Assembly: GCF_041296265.1 (NCBI RefSeq)
Contig: NC_091695.1
Span: forward strand, 36,475,001 to 36,539,000
DNA from: Equus caballus
Lineage: Eukaryota; Chordata; Mammalia; Perissodactyla; Equidae
Direction: 5' to 3'
Length of the DNA stretch: 64,000 bases
Shown here piece by piece: positions 10,601 to 22,791 of the stretch. The position numbers were made by a program, and so were the translations under genes. Under the pieces are notes generated by a model. That model worked only from the letters and a program-made list of their open reading frames with translations. It made no database searches and was not told the DNA's origin. The stretch's first letter is position 1. Every line of letters begins with the position of its first letter.

Positions 10601-12129
10601 ACTTATTTCTATGTTTTAGGTGAGTCAGCCATGTCAACTGATCTTGGAGAAGTGGCTTTATGTAAGAAAAGCCTTTAGAGGCCCAGTAGTGTGCTTCCCT
10701 CTCATCAGCAATCCAAATGACCCATGAGTGACCCCTGTGTGTGCTATTTATGTCCTTCTGCTGTGTCAGGGTTGCTGTTACTGCAGATACTCAAGGAGTC
10801 TAGTCTTTCACTCCCTGGCCAGCTGTTTGTAAATTGGGTTTGGGGAGCCCCAGCAGCATTGGCAACAAGATCTAATAGCACACTCTTGTTGCAGTTTTCC
10901 TGTTACTTGAGTAGGTACCCAATGTAGTTGGTTGCTAGGCTCAGGGGATAACAGTTACTGTAGGCCTCAGGCTTGCAAGGCTATTCTCAGCTCTCTTAGA
11001 ATCACAGTTCTGCGGGGCAGGCCCTAGGCATGGGGAGCACTAAACTGTTTCAGGCTTCAGAAGGTGGGGCAAATCTTGTTTGTGGGTTTTTGTGAAGCAC
11101 AAGTCTTCTGCCACTGATAAGCCCCCCCCCCGCCCCCAGTCCACACACACCATAAACACAGTCCTGGCTCATGAATACTTCCTGATCTCCTGAAGGGTAC
11201 TCTGTAACCCCACTGTAGATGCCCCCACCCCTCCACCAATGCCCCCCACAGTTCATCTGGTCCTCACACAGGCCCTGCTCCACAGAGGTGGACACACCAG
11301 CCTGTCTGTAGAGGATTAAGGTACCCAGTCTACGCAGGCTGACAAGTAGCATGAGGGCTTGTTGTTACGTGGTTCCAGTCCCTAGAGTGGGCTGCCTGCC
11401 TGGGATGAACTGAATTAAATCCATTCTTTATTGGGTGCGGGGGTGTGGCAGACCCTTGAACTAACAAGCCAGGGGAAGAACTCCAATGGCATCTGCCAGC
11501 ATCTATGTCAGCTCTCCTGTACTTGGTCACAACAATGGCTGCCACTAATGTCTCAGTCTCTGGAGAGGTCTCATCACTCACTGAGATGCACCCAGAGCCT
11601 GCCAGGTGAGTCTCTTTTCACCAAAGGACTGTGGAGCTTTCTTTTTGGTGATTTTAGGTTGCTGTCTGAGATGGGTGAATCTATGTATGGGCCTTTTAAG
11701 AGCTGGATATTTCCAGCTTTCTTCTGATAGCTTTTCTGGGGTTATTCCCCATTGCAGTTAATAGCCAGTGGAGCCAGATAGTAGGACACTTATCTCAGTT
11801 GTGCTGAGTCTGAAGGATGCTTATAGTGGTACAGTGCCCTTACTAAGGGCCCTACTTCTCCAAGGGAGGCTGCATACCTTAGGATGGCTCCCATCTGGCT
11901 GGCTGTGAAGCTCCACCACTCACAAAGGGGGCTTCATTTTCTCTCCATAAGTAATTTCTCCCTCTTCTGCCTCAGTCAGGACAGTTTCTTGTTGTGGGTG
12001 TTCTTTTTATCCACATTTCAGTTGTCTGTCTGGGATAATTTTTCCAAGAATAGTTGTGATCTGGCTGTGTTTGTGGGAGGAGGTGAGTTCAGAGTCTGCC
12101 TATGCTGCCATCTTGACGAGATCCTCCTT

Positions 12130-12144
12130 GGTTTTTAGTATTTA
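12130..12144. repeat. target-site duplication, right copy
   Basis: ggtttttagtattta, the right partner of 5101-5115, directly abutting the L1 5' end. Confidence 0.85.
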
Positions 12145-12950
12145 AAATTGTCTCTGTTTCTTGAACAGATAATTCATCATGGAAGTCAAAGGAAATGGAA
12201 GTATTTGAATCACAGTATCTGCAATCTTATACTCAAGATCTGGGCATCTGTGTGTGTCTTTATGAGAACACCAAATCAAATGTTAGATTCAATAACATTT
12301 GTTGAGACCCATGTACACCATAGAATAGAAACATCCCAGGAAAAATGAGTGTTTTGCAATATTCATGGAAAATGAATGTACAAATTCATTCAATCGGAGT
12401 TTCAATAAACCAGTGCTTTGAGTATGTCCAGACAGACACTTGAAATACCTGACAATCATATATGGGAGGATGGAATTTTTTTACTCTCTCTTTCTTCTAG
12501 AGCACAAATCCTAGTAAGATTGAGTAAGTAAACAGATTCATTGAAATGTAGCAGTAGGCTAATTATTATGATAATAATAATGATAATGTAAGACTGCATT
12601 CCTTCATTTTCATTTATTGGAAACAGCTAGATTTTTTAATTTATAATTTCTTATATTTTAGAAACATAATACAGTGCATGTATTATGTATTATGTAATTT
12701 CTCCCATGGGAAGCATCTGATACACACACACTTTAATATTTCTGCAGGCAAATGGATGAATATTTCCACAAACATGCAATAAATAAAAACTGTGCATGGT
12801 GTCACATAAATTCAGATCAAATTTTGCAACAAAATTAATTCATGTCAGATCAGAGTTTACTGCCAAATGTATTCCTAAAAATTTTCCAGCATTCAGAGTT
12901 TTGAGATTTCAGAATGACTTGCAAAAAATGCAGAAGCTGAGTAAGAGGGA
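12145..12950. other. AT-rich spacer, no gene seen
   Basis: Contains a short (ataata)n patch near 12565-12590 and several palindromic AT tracts. I recognise no element and no coding region. Confidence 0.5.
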
Positions 12951-13459
12951 GTTGTAGTAGGAAGAGTAATCCCCCCACAAAGATATTCACATCCTAATCT
13001 TCAGAATCTGTGAGTATCCTATTTAGATAGTAAAGGAAATTAAGGTTGCAGGTGGAATTAAGGTTGCTAATGAGCTGACCTGGAAGAGGGAGATTACCCT
13101 GGATTATCGGGAGAGGGCCAATAAAATCACAAGGGCCTTCAAAAGTGGAAGAGGTAGACAGAAGAGGAGGTCAGAGTAAGCAACGTGAGGAGTACTTGAG
13201 TTGACATGGTTGGCTTTAAAGACGGAAGTATCCACAAGTCAAGGAATGCAGCTAGACTCTAGAAGCTAGAAAAAGAGAAGAATGGGTTCTGCCTTAGAAC
13301 CTCCAGAAAAGAATGCATCCTGCCAACACCTTGATTTTAGCTTTGTGAGGCCCATGTCAGATTTCTGACCTACAGAATTTTAGGACAATAAATTTGTGTT
13401 GTTTTAAACAACTAACTCTTTGAAATTTTGTAACAGGAGTAGTAGGAAACTAATATAAG
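12951..13459 (+). mobile_element. MLT1-type MaLR solo LTR (fossil)
   Basis: A sense-orientation MaLR LTR of MLT1 type. It opens near 'taatccccccacaaagatattcac', has the internal 'attaccctggattatcgggagaggg' phrase, and closes with 'ttgtgttgttttaaacaacta' and '...gtaggaaactaatata'. Only the LTR is seen. Divergence suggests an old insertion shared by most placental mammals. Confidence 0.85.
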
Positions 13460-14049
13460 AGAATGCTTCAATTGGAGATGAAGGGGCTGTATGGACTGAA
13501 AAGGGAAAGAAAGAGAAAAATGAATAAAAAGGGTCAGAGGTGGGACAGGGCTCAATCAAGGGAAGGTGCCCACATGTTTCTCCCAAAAGCCTAAGAATGA
13601 GCAACACACCATGCACAAATCTCAAGTACAAGGGCAATGGGCTAGAGAAGCCAGTCCCAAGCTGTCACCACTTTAAAACTCTGTATAGGATGAAATCGAC
13701 CTTCAAATCTGAAGTAAAGGTCTAATTTAACACTCTCATAAATTCCACATGTAATTGGCTAATAGTGAGATGACTTGATATCAATTGAAGTGCCCCTAGA
13801 CTTTATGAAAAGAGACTCAGAGATGGAGTCTCAAGCATTTTGTATATTGACTATACTTACCATATTAGAATTTAAAATGTCATCCTCTGTAAACTGTATT
13901 TGCCACTTTAATGACAGCTAAGTAGTAAAAATGAAGCATTTCCATATCACATGTACTCACTGATTGTAAGACAAATCTTAATTTCATGGATGTTAAAATA
14001 TGAAAGAAAAGTTCATCTTAGAACTCAAGAAATTGAATATTTAAAAATA
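13460..14049. other. spacer, no gene seen
   Basis: Unique-looking sequence with no convincing ORF, RNA or named repeat. Confidence 0.4.
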
Positions 14050-14258
14050 CAGTCATGTGTCACATAATGGCATTTTGGTCAATTCAGACCACATTAATGA
14101 CTGTAATCCTACAAGATTAATACCATATAACCTAGGTGTATAGAAGTCTGTATTATCTAGATTTGTGTGAGTACACTCTATGATGTTCACACAATGATGA
14201 AATCACCTAAAAATGAATTTCTCAGAATACATCCTCACCATTAAGCAACACATGACTG
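14050..14258. mobile_element. Tigger-type (Tc1/mariner) short DNA transposon
   Basis: Terminal inverted repeats CAGTCATGTGTCACATAA at the left and ...CAACACATGACTG at the right, bounded by TA on both sides (14048-14049 and 14259-14260), which is the mariner target duplication. The interior 'cctaggtgtatagaagtctg' and 'gtacactctatgatgttcacac' matches the ends of Tigger elements. At 209 bp it is a non-autonomous internal-deletion derivative. Confidence 0.88.
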
Positions 14259-14275
14259 TATGAGGTAATCAGTCC

Positions 14276-14330
14276 CTGTCACACACACATACACATGCAA
14301 ACACACACAGTCACACACAAAGACTTTTCC
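14276..14330. repeat. impure (CA)n microsatellite
   Basis: Interrupted CA repeats (cacacacacatacacatgc, aaacacacacagtcacacac). Confidence 0.8.
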
Positions 14331-14829
14331 AAAGAGAGACAGGTAAAAAGTAAACAAGTTTTATTTTGTCAGCCATGTATTTTAGGAACACAGAAGACTG
14401 TGGTCAACTCACTAGTACAAAGCAGATTTTTATAATCAAATTCTGATCGTCAATAACACATTACATTATTTATGCGCAGTTCATCATTTTCTTGGTATTA
14501 AAATAAAGTGTGAAACTTCTATTTTTGCTCACTTTAGGGGACCAAAGATGCTACAGCTACAGTTCCTCATTTTGGAAGACATGAAGATACTTATCTTATG
14601 GGAACCTGATAAGATATTCTCTTCTAGACACCCTCCTTTTGTTTCCCAAAGATCCAGGCACATTCAGGAGTTACACTTTTCTCATTGAACATATAAACAA
14701 ATGCACTCTATGGACTTGCAGCCTTTCAAGAGAAAGAAGTAAAGACTCAGTGCGTTGAAATGCAATTTTTAAAATTTCCAGGATATACTAAAGTATATAA
14801 TTTTCATGGGAATTATAGGTTACCAAAAT
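14331..14829. other. spacer before the second L1
   Basis: No gene or clear repeat recognised. Confidence 0.35.
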
Positions 14830-15139
14830 GGACTAAAAGAAAGTAGAAAAATCTTAACAGAAAGTGCCCCTCCTCCTGCCCAGCACTCCAGCTCTGCCAT
14901 CAGACAGACCACCGCACAGAGAGAAAAGTAGCCAGCAGCTGAGGGGATCACACAGGTGAAAGAAAGTGCCCCTCCCCCTGCCCAGTGATCTAGCTCAGCA
15001 ACTGGCCAGAGTGCCACACAAACAGAAAAGGAGTCTGTTTTGAGCTAGGGAGCTGCAGATTGTGGCAAGCTCAGAATACACAGTGCCTGACCCCATTCAG
15101 TGGTGGCAGTTGGAAACTGTGAACAGATAATATCATGAG

Positions 15140-15378
15140 GGGCCGGCCCAGTGGCACAGCAGTTAAGTGTGCATGTTCCACTTTGGCAGCCCTGGGTTCA
15201 CCAGTTCGGATACCGGGTGTGAACATGGCATTGCTTGGCATGCCATGCTGTGGTAAGCGTCCCACATATAACATGGAGGAAGCTGGGCACGGATGTTAGC
15301 TCAGGGCCAGTCTTCCTCAGAATAAAGAGGAGGATTGGCAGCAGTTAGCTCAGGGTTAATCTTCCTAAAAAAAATAAA
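15140..15378 (+). repeat. ERE SINE inserted in L1
   Basis: Complete ERE1-type SINE (gggccggcccagtggcacag ... gatgttagctcagggccag ... gaggattggcagcag ... A-rich end). The flanking duplication agataatatca[t/c]gag occurs at 15125-15139 and 15379-15393 with one mismatch, proving insertion into the L1 5' region. Confidence 0.93.
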
Positions 15379-17978
15379 AGATAATATCACGAGATGGAGA
15401 CAAAAATCCAGGCCATCAAGCTGTATGAAGATATTAAATCTCAAGAACAGAAGGAAAATGACAAGTACCCAGCAATCAGCCCCAACAGCATGGAAATTCA
15501 CAACCTAAATGACAGAGAATTCAAAATAACTATCATTAAAAAAATACTCAACGAGTAACTAGAAAATGCAGAAAGGCAGTTCAATGAATTGAGGAACTTC
15601 TTCATAAAAGAGATTGAAACTATAAAAAGAACCAATCAGAACTGTGTGGAGATGAAAAACACAATGAATGAGATGAAGAAAAATCTGGATTCCCTAAACA
15701 ATAGAGCTGATATTATGGAGGATTGAATTACCAACTTAGAGAACAGAAATATAGAAATGTTTCAGATGGAGGAGGAGAGAGAACTGAGATTAAAAAGAAA
15801 TGAAGAAATTATCTGAGAAATATCAGACTCAATTAGGAAATGCAACATAAGGATTATAGGTATTCCAGAGGGATAAGAGAAGGAGAATGGAGCAGAAAGC
15901 TTGTTCAAAGAAATAATAGCAGAGAACTTCCCAAACATGAGGAAGGAGTTGGAAATGCAAGTGAAATAAGCCAATATATTTCCTAACTGTATCAATGTAA
16001 AAAGACCTTCTCCAAGGCATATATTAGTAAAGCTGGCAAAAGTCAATGACAAAGAGAAAATATTAAGGGAAGCAAGGCAAAAGAAAACAACTAACAAAGG
16101 AACCCCTAACAGGCTTTCAGAGGATTTCTCAGCAGAAACCTTACAGGCTAGGAGAAAGTGGAATGATATATTCAAAATTTTGAAAAACAAAAACTTTAAG
16201 CCAAGAATAGTCTATCAATCAAAAATATCCTTTAGATATGACAGAGAAATAAAAAGTTTCCCAGATAAACAAAAGCTAAGGGAGTTCATCACCACATGAC
16301 ATTCCTACAAGAAATCCTCAGTAAGGCCCTCATAGTGGAAAAATAAAAGGAAAGGGGCTACAAAGCCCTGAGCCAGGAGATAAATAGGTAGGCAATAATC
16401 AGGAAAATGCAGCTGTCTATTAGAACAGATTAGTAAACACTTAACTATAACATTAAAGATAAAGGGAAGGAAAACACCAAAATAAATATAATCTTGTCAC
16501 TTTAACACAAACTCACAACGCAAGATGGAAAAAGATATGACAATGATAACCTAAAAGGGGAGGAGGAAAGAGATGGAATTGGTTTAGTCTAATGAAATAA
16601 AAGGCTATCAAAAATGCACTAGCTCATCTATAAGATATTTCTATAAACCTAATGGTAATCAGTAAACAAATAATTAAAACAGAGACATAAGGAGAAAATC
16701 ATCATAGAAAACTACTTAACCCAATTGGTAATCCAAAATACATGGGACGAGAAAAAAGGGAAATGCAGAAAATAAGCAATGAGAGGGGAGCATTAAGCCC
16801 TCATATATCAATAATCACTCTAAATGTAAATGGATTGAATTCTCCAATCAAAAGACAGAGTGGTAGGATGGATTAAAAACCAAGACCCAACAATATGCTG
16901 CCTCCAGGAAACACATCTCAGCCCCAAAGACAAACACAGTCTCAGAGTGAAGCAATGGAAGAAGATATCCCATGCTAATGACAAATAAATGACAGCAGAT
17001 GTTGCCATACTTGTATCAGACAAAGTAGATGTCAAGATAAAATAGGTAAAGAGACACAAAGAGGGGCAGTATATAATGATTAAAGGGACACTCCACCAAG
17101 AAGAATTAACATTTATAAATATTTATGCACCCAACACAGGAGTACCAAAGTACATAAAGCAACTGTTAACAAACTTAAAAGGAGATATTACCAACAACAC
17201 AATAACAGTATGGACCTGAACACTCCTTTTAAATCAATGGATAGATCATCCAGACAAAAATTCAACAAGGAAATAGTGGAATTAAATGAAAAGACCAGAT
17301 GGACTTTAGAGCTATATATAGAACACTCCATGCCAAAACAGCAGAATACACATTCTTCTCTAGTGCGCATGTAACATTCTCAAGGGTAGACCATATATTG
17401 GGAAATAAGGCAAGCCTCAATAAATTTAAGTAGATTGAAATAATATCTAGCATCTTTTCTGACCATAATGCTATGAAACTAGAAATCCACTAGGAGAAAA
17501 AAGCTGGGAAAGGGACAAAAATGTGGAAACTAAACAATATGCTACTGAACAACAAATGGATGATTAAAGAAATTAAAGGAGAAATCAAAAAATACTATAG
17601 ACAAAGGAAAATGAAAATGCATCAGACCAGCTTATACGGGATGCAGCAAAAGTGATCCTAAGATGGAAATTTATAGCAATACAGGCCCATGTTAACAAAC
17701 AATAAAAATCTCCAATAAGCAACCTTAAACTTCTCCTAACAGAATTAGAAAAAGAAGAACAAATAAAGCCCATACTCAGTGGGTGGAGGGAAAAAATAAA
17801 AAGTAGAGCAGAAACAAATGATATTGAAACAAAAAAGACAGTAGAAAGGATCGATGAATCAAAGAGCTGGTTCTTTGGGAGGATAAACAAAATTGACAAA
17901 CCTTTAGGGAGACTCACTAAGAAAAAACGAGAGAAGTCTCAAATAGATAAAATTAGAAATGAAAAAGGAAAAATTACA

Positions 17979-18422
17979 ATGGCTACCACAGAAATACAAA
18001 AGATTATAAAAGAATACTTTGGAAACCTATACGCCTACAAATTGGACAGTTTAGAAGAAATGAATAAATTCTTAGACTCTTACAACTTACCAAAACTGAA
18101 TCAAGAAGAAATAGAGAATCTGAATAGACAAATCACAAGTAGAGAGGTTGAAATAGTAATCAAAAACCTCCCCCAAAATAAAAGCACAGGAACAGATGGC
18201 TTCTATGGAGAATTCTACCAAACATTCAAAGAAGATTTATTAACTATCCTCAAACTATTCCAAAAAATTGAGGAAGCCAGAACACTTCCTAACACATTCT
18301 ATGAGGCCAACATCACCCAGATACCAAAAGAAGACAAGGATAACACAAACAAGGAAAATTACATGCCAATATCACTGATGAGCATAGACGCAAAAATCTT
18401 CAACAAAATATTGGCAAACTGA
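17979..18422 (+). pseudogene. L1 ORF2 reverse-transcriptase 5' segment (broken)
   Basis: A 147-codon open stretch of ORF2 between the endonuclease and RT core. [16 protein letters not shown] and [19 protein letters not shown] are typical of L1 ORF2 just before the RT fingers. Stops on both sides show it is a fragment of the dead L1 at 14830-21130. Confidence 0.85.
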
Positions 18423-18638
18423 AAACAGCAATACATTAAAAAAATCACACACCATGATCAAGTGGGATTCATACCAGAGACACAGGGATGGTTCAACATC
18501 TGTAAATCAATCAAGGTGATACACCACATTAACGAAATGAGGAATAAAAACCACACAATAATCTCAACAGACACAGAGAAAGCATTAGACAAGATATAAC
18601 ACCCATTCATGATAAAAACTCTCAATAAAATATATATA

Positions 18639-18873
18639 GGGGCAGGCCCCATAGCACAGCGGTTAAGTAAACATGTTCAGCTTCAGCAGCCCAGGGTTTG
18701 CCTGTTCAGATCCCAGGTGCAGACATGGCACTGCTTGGCAAGCCATGCTGTGGTAGGCGTCCCATGTATCAAGTAGAGGAAGATGGGCATGGATGTTAGC
18801 TCAGGGCCAGCCTTCCTCAGCAAAAAGAGGAGGATTGGCAGCAGTTAGCTCAGGGCTAATTTTCCTCAAAAAG
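18639..18873 (+). repeat. ERE SINE inserted in L1 ORF2
   Basis: ERE SINE (ggggcaggccccatagcaca ... gatgttagctcagggccag ... cagcagttagctcagggcta). The flanks aaatatatatag (18627-18638) and aaatgtttatag (18874-18885) look like a decayed 12-bp target duplication with two differences. It splits the RT domain of the L1. Confidence 0.88.
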
Positions 18874-21130
18874 AAATGTTTATAGAAGGAGAGTAACTCA
18901 ACATATTAAAGGCCATATATGACAAACCCACAGCCAACATCATACTCAATGGAGAAAAAATGAAAGCCATCCCTCTGAAAACAGGAACAAGACAAGTGTG
19001 GTCACTCTCACCACTCTTCTTCAACATAGTATTGGAGGTTTGGGCCAGAGCAATTAGGCAAGAAAAAGAAATAAAAGGAATCCAAATAGGCAATGAAGAA
19101 GTGGAACTCTCACTATTTGCAGATTAGATGATTTTATATGTAGAAAACCCTAAAGAATCCATTGGAAAATTATGATAAATAATCAACAACTACATCAAAG
19201 TTGCAGGGTGCAAAGTCACCTTACAAAAATCAGTAGTATTTCTATATTCTGATAATGAACTAACAGAAGAGAACTCAAAGATACAATCCCATTTAGAATT
19301 GAATCAAACGGATAACACGCTAAGGAAGAAATTTAACCAAGGAAGTGAAAGATCTGTTCACTGAATCATAAGCCATTGATGAAAGAAATTGAAGAAGATA
19401 TATATAAATACAAAGATATTCTATGCTCATGGATTGTAAGAATTAATATTGTAAAATGTACATACTACCCAAAGAGATCTACAGATTCAATGCAATCCCT
19501 ATCCAAATTCCAATAACATCTTTCACAGAATTAGAAAAAGCAATTGAGAGAAAGAAAAATAAATTCGGAGGCATCATACTTATGATTTCAACCTTTATAC
19601 TACAAAGCTTTAATAATCAAAACAGTATAGTCTGGCATAAAAACAGACATACAGATAAATGGAACATAATCAAGAGCTCATAAATAAATCCATGCATATA
19701 CAGGCAATTAATTTACAACAAAGAAGCCAAGAATGTACAATGGGAAAGGGATACTCTCTTCAATAAATGATACTGGAAAAACTAGATAACTAGATGCATA
19801 ATAATGAAATCAGACCCCTGTCTTACACAGCTCAGAAAAATTATTTGAAATGGATTAAATATTTAAATATTTAAATATTAAAGACCTGAAACAATAAAAC
19901 TCCTAGGAGAAAAAGTCATGGAAAATCTCCTCAACATTGGCCTTGTCAATAATTTTTTGGATATGACACCAAAAGGACAAGCAACAAAAGAAAAACTTAA
20001 TAAATGAAACTACATCAAACTGAAAGCTTCTGCACAGCAAAAGAGACAATCAAAACATGAGAAGACAACCTACAGAATGGGAGAAATTATTTGCAAATTA
20101 TGTATCTGATAAGCTGTTAGTATCCAAAACACATAAAGAACTGATAAACTCAATACCAAAAACACACAATCCGATTTAAAAATGGGCATAGGAACTGAAT
20201 AGATATTTTTTTAAACAGGGCATTCAAATGGCCAATAGGTACATGAAAATGTGCTCAACATCACTAAGCATGAGAGAAATGCAATTCAAAACCACAGTGA
20301 GATATCACTTCACACCTGTTAGAATGGCTATCATCAAAAAGACAAAAGATAAGTGTTGGTGAGGATGGGGAGGAAAGAAAATCCTTGTGCACTGCTGCTG
20401 GAAATATACATTGGTACAACCACTGTGGAAAACAGTAGAGAGGTTCCTCAAAAGATTTAAAATAAGACTACCATATGAACCAGCAATACCATCTCTGGAT
20501 ATATACCAAAAGGAAATGAAATTAAGGTCTTGAAGAAGTATCAGCACTTCTATGTTCATTGCAGCATTATTCACAACATTCAAGATATGAAAGCAATCTC
20601 AGTGTCCATCAACGGATGGATGGATAAAGAAGGTGTGGTCAGTCACAAAAAATAGAAAGTCCTGCCATTTGCAACAACACAGATGGACCTTGAGGGCATT
20701 ATGCTAAGTGAACTAAGTCAAACAAAGACAAATATTCTATGATCTCATATATATATGGAACCTAAAAATCTGATCTCATAGAAACAGAGTAGAATGAAGG
20801 TAGGTTACCAGGTGTTGGGGATGGGGAGAAGTAAGGAGATGTTGGTTAAACTGTACAAATTCCCAGCTATAAGATGAATAAGTTTTGGATCTAATGTAAA
20901 GATGGTGATTATAGTTAACAATATGGTAACAATACTTGAAAGTTTAAAAGAGAGTATGTCTTAAATGATCTCACTACCAAAAAGAACGAGTAATTATGTG
21001 AGGTGATGAAAGTGTTCGCTAACACTAAGATGATAAGCATTTTGCAATTATAAAGGTATCAAATCAACACATTATATGCCTTAAACACACTCAATGATAT
21101 ATGTCAATTAAATCTCAGTAAAGCTGGGTT

Positions 21131-21859
21131 GGGGGAGGAATTACCCATCTCAAACACATAACCTGCATCATGCACTTTTTAATCTGTGTAGGCTAGTTTA
21201 CAGTACTAAAACAAAATGGAAAAGCAAGTAAATCCAAACCCATCAGCATTCTGCAAACAGTGGAAGTTCATTTTATATAAGATCACATCATTCAATAAAT
21301 TCAGGTAATCTTAAGTAACTATTATGATTTTGTAGACAGCTTTACTAACATACTTATCTAGATGTATCCAAATTGAGAGTTTCCATTTGAGTAGAGTGTT
21401 GGAAAAAAGGAAAAACGTGCATTCCCCAAACGTCATCTAAGTCTTGTTTCTCTACATGCAGAGACTTAGAGCAACATCATGAGACTATAATCATTCTGCA
21501 TATAATTAGAAACTAGACTGGTAGCAAAGGATTTGAGGTGCAGTTTTTTTTGAGAGATTTTTGACAATCAAAATGAAACTGATTTGTATATACTGTCCTC
21601 TGAGCCTTACAAGCAATGAAAACTGGACCCTTTTTCTCTCTCAGGTGCAGTATTTGGCATGTTTTAACAAAGTTCTTATTGAGCTATGGATAAACAGATA
21701 GATTTCCTCTACTGCCTCTAAAGAATTTGGATATCAATCAAAATGTGTCCGTCTGTGTATGCGTGAATGTGTGTTTACACATGTGAATGTTTCAGTAACT
21801 TCTTAATAACTCCCTTTGAAACTTCATCACCAACAACAGAATCAGGCACTGAATTCCAC
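21131..21859. other. spacer, no gene seen
   Basis: AT-rich, no ORF or named repeat. A 'tgtgtgtttacacatgtgaatg' near-palindrome lies at about 21769-21790. Confidence 0.35.
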
Positions 21860-22165
21860 TTCCTTGTCCAATATTATTCCCTTTGCAATTCTCACATTAA
21901 GCCTGAGGCTGAGGGATTTGCACGTAAGATAGGGACACAGAGGAAGTTCTTGAAGATGTGATTCTTTGAATCTGCCCTTTCTTTCCTGAAAGGAGAATAA
22001 AGACACTAAGATATTTAGTCTTCCAAGAGGCTCTGCCTTCAGAAACAATATTTTCAAGAATTAACGTCACTAGTGTCACTAGTGTTCTATTCTGGTCTGT
22101 ACCTGATGACATACAATTTGTAGTTGGAGTTTCAGGATCAAAGGTATTAGGTAAAGATGTTAAGA
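21860..22165 (+). promoter_or_regulatory. candidate promoter / non-coding first exon of OR gene 2
   Basis: This block is alignable with 27700-28020, 37165-37460 and 47825-48190, each lying 2-5.3 kb upstream of another OR4D gene. Shared wording includes 'attccctttgcaattctcaca', 'gcctgaggctgag', 'cacagaggaag' and 'gaatctgcccttt'. A strong donor-like site (attag|gtaaag, GT at 22151-22152) lies near its 3' end, about 2.1 kb before the coding exon. The homeodomain plus Olf1/EBF-like pair seen in the other copies is not convincing here; only ttaacgtcactagtg, near 22060, occupies that place. The first-exon role is inferred from position and conservation. Confidence 0.5.
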
Positions 22166-22525
22166 TTTAGCTAAGGTTAAAGTTATCGATAGTGACATTG
22201 AGATGTTGTTATTGATTATACAAACTATGTATGAATAGTTTGACTTTGATATTTTCCAGGTATACTAAATGCTTCAGAGCCAAGATGATCTTCTCAGTGA
22301 CAGAAACAACAAAGGTGGGTGTTAACTATTGGAAGAGAGGTGATATGTTAAGAGGGATTCAGAAATGTGGTCCACTCAGTGTGAGAGAAGGCATCATTCG
22401 TTTGCTGTGATCATTTGAGTTGCTTCTTGATGAGATAGTCTCAGACTAAGCTCCACATAAATTGGGTTTCCAGAACCCCTTTCTGAAAAATTCTTATCTT
22501 CAGACAGACTTTACCAAATTTTCTT

Positions 22526-22781
22526 TTCTTTGTTTTGTTTCTCTGAGAAAGATTATCACTGAGCTAACATCTGCTGCCAATCCTCCTCTCTTATGCTGAG
22601 GAAGATTGGCCCTGAGCTACTATCTGTGCCCGTCTTTCTCTATTTTTCCTATGTGGGACGCCTGCCACAGCATAGCTTGATGAGCAGGGCGTAGGTCCGT
22701 GTCCAGGATCCGAACCAGTGAACCTGGGGCCACCAAAGCAGTGCATGCAAACTTAACCACACGGCTATCAGGCGCACCCCA
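22526..22781 (-). repeat. ERE SINE, antisense
   Basis: Reverse-complement ERE: 'gagctaacatctgctgccaa' and 'gaagattggccctgagct' at the left, 'cagtgaacctggggccacc' in the middle, 'aacttaaccacacggct' at the tRNA-like head. T-rich at the left end as expected for a reversed A tail. Likely target duplication aaattttctt (22516-22525) / aaatattctt (22782-22791), one mismatch. Confidence 0.9.
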
Positions 22782-22791
22782 AAATATTCTT

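Larger units (their letters stand above)
5116..12129 (-). mobile_element. near-full-length LINE-1, antisense
   Basis: A 7.0-kb L1 reading on the minus strand, so its 3' A-rich tail (TTTATTTATTTTTAT on the + strand) is at 5116 and its 5' end (...gtcaagatggcagcatagg) is at about 12120. Minus-strand pieces: 5' UTR about 12129-10600; ORF1, with an RNA-binding-like part at 9937-10173 containing RPRHIIVEMSTFKDKERILK; ORF2 endonuclease part at 8809-9024 (HANGKENKARVAILISDKIDF); reverse transcriptase across 7983-7025, with [11 protein letters not shown] near its end; and a C-terminal region down to about 5260. ORF2 is split over several frames and stops, so it is not autonomous. The intact length, paired target-site duplication and readable RT indicate a moderately young lineage-specific insertion. 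It sits about 0.8 kb downstream of OR gene 1. Confidence 0.95.
14830..21130 (+). mobile_element. near-full-length LINE-1, sense, interrupted by two ERE SINEs
   Basis: Plus-strand L1. The 5' UTR has two repeats of 'gaaagtgcccctcc-cctgcccag' (14861 and 14961). ORF1 is at about 15510-16350, and the ORF2 endonuclease start is at about 16800 (tcaataatcactctaaatgtaaatgg). Reverse transcriptase lies at about 17979-19180: a 147-codon frame at 17979-18422 contains [24 protein letters not shown], and near 19113 the catalytic FADD is cut after FAD by a stop. The 3' part runs to about 21130, ending 'aaatctcagtaaagctgg'. It has many stops and frameshifts, so it is inactive and clearly older than the 5116-12129 copy. 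Two EREs (15140-15378 and 18639-18873) landed inside it. Confidence 0.9.
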
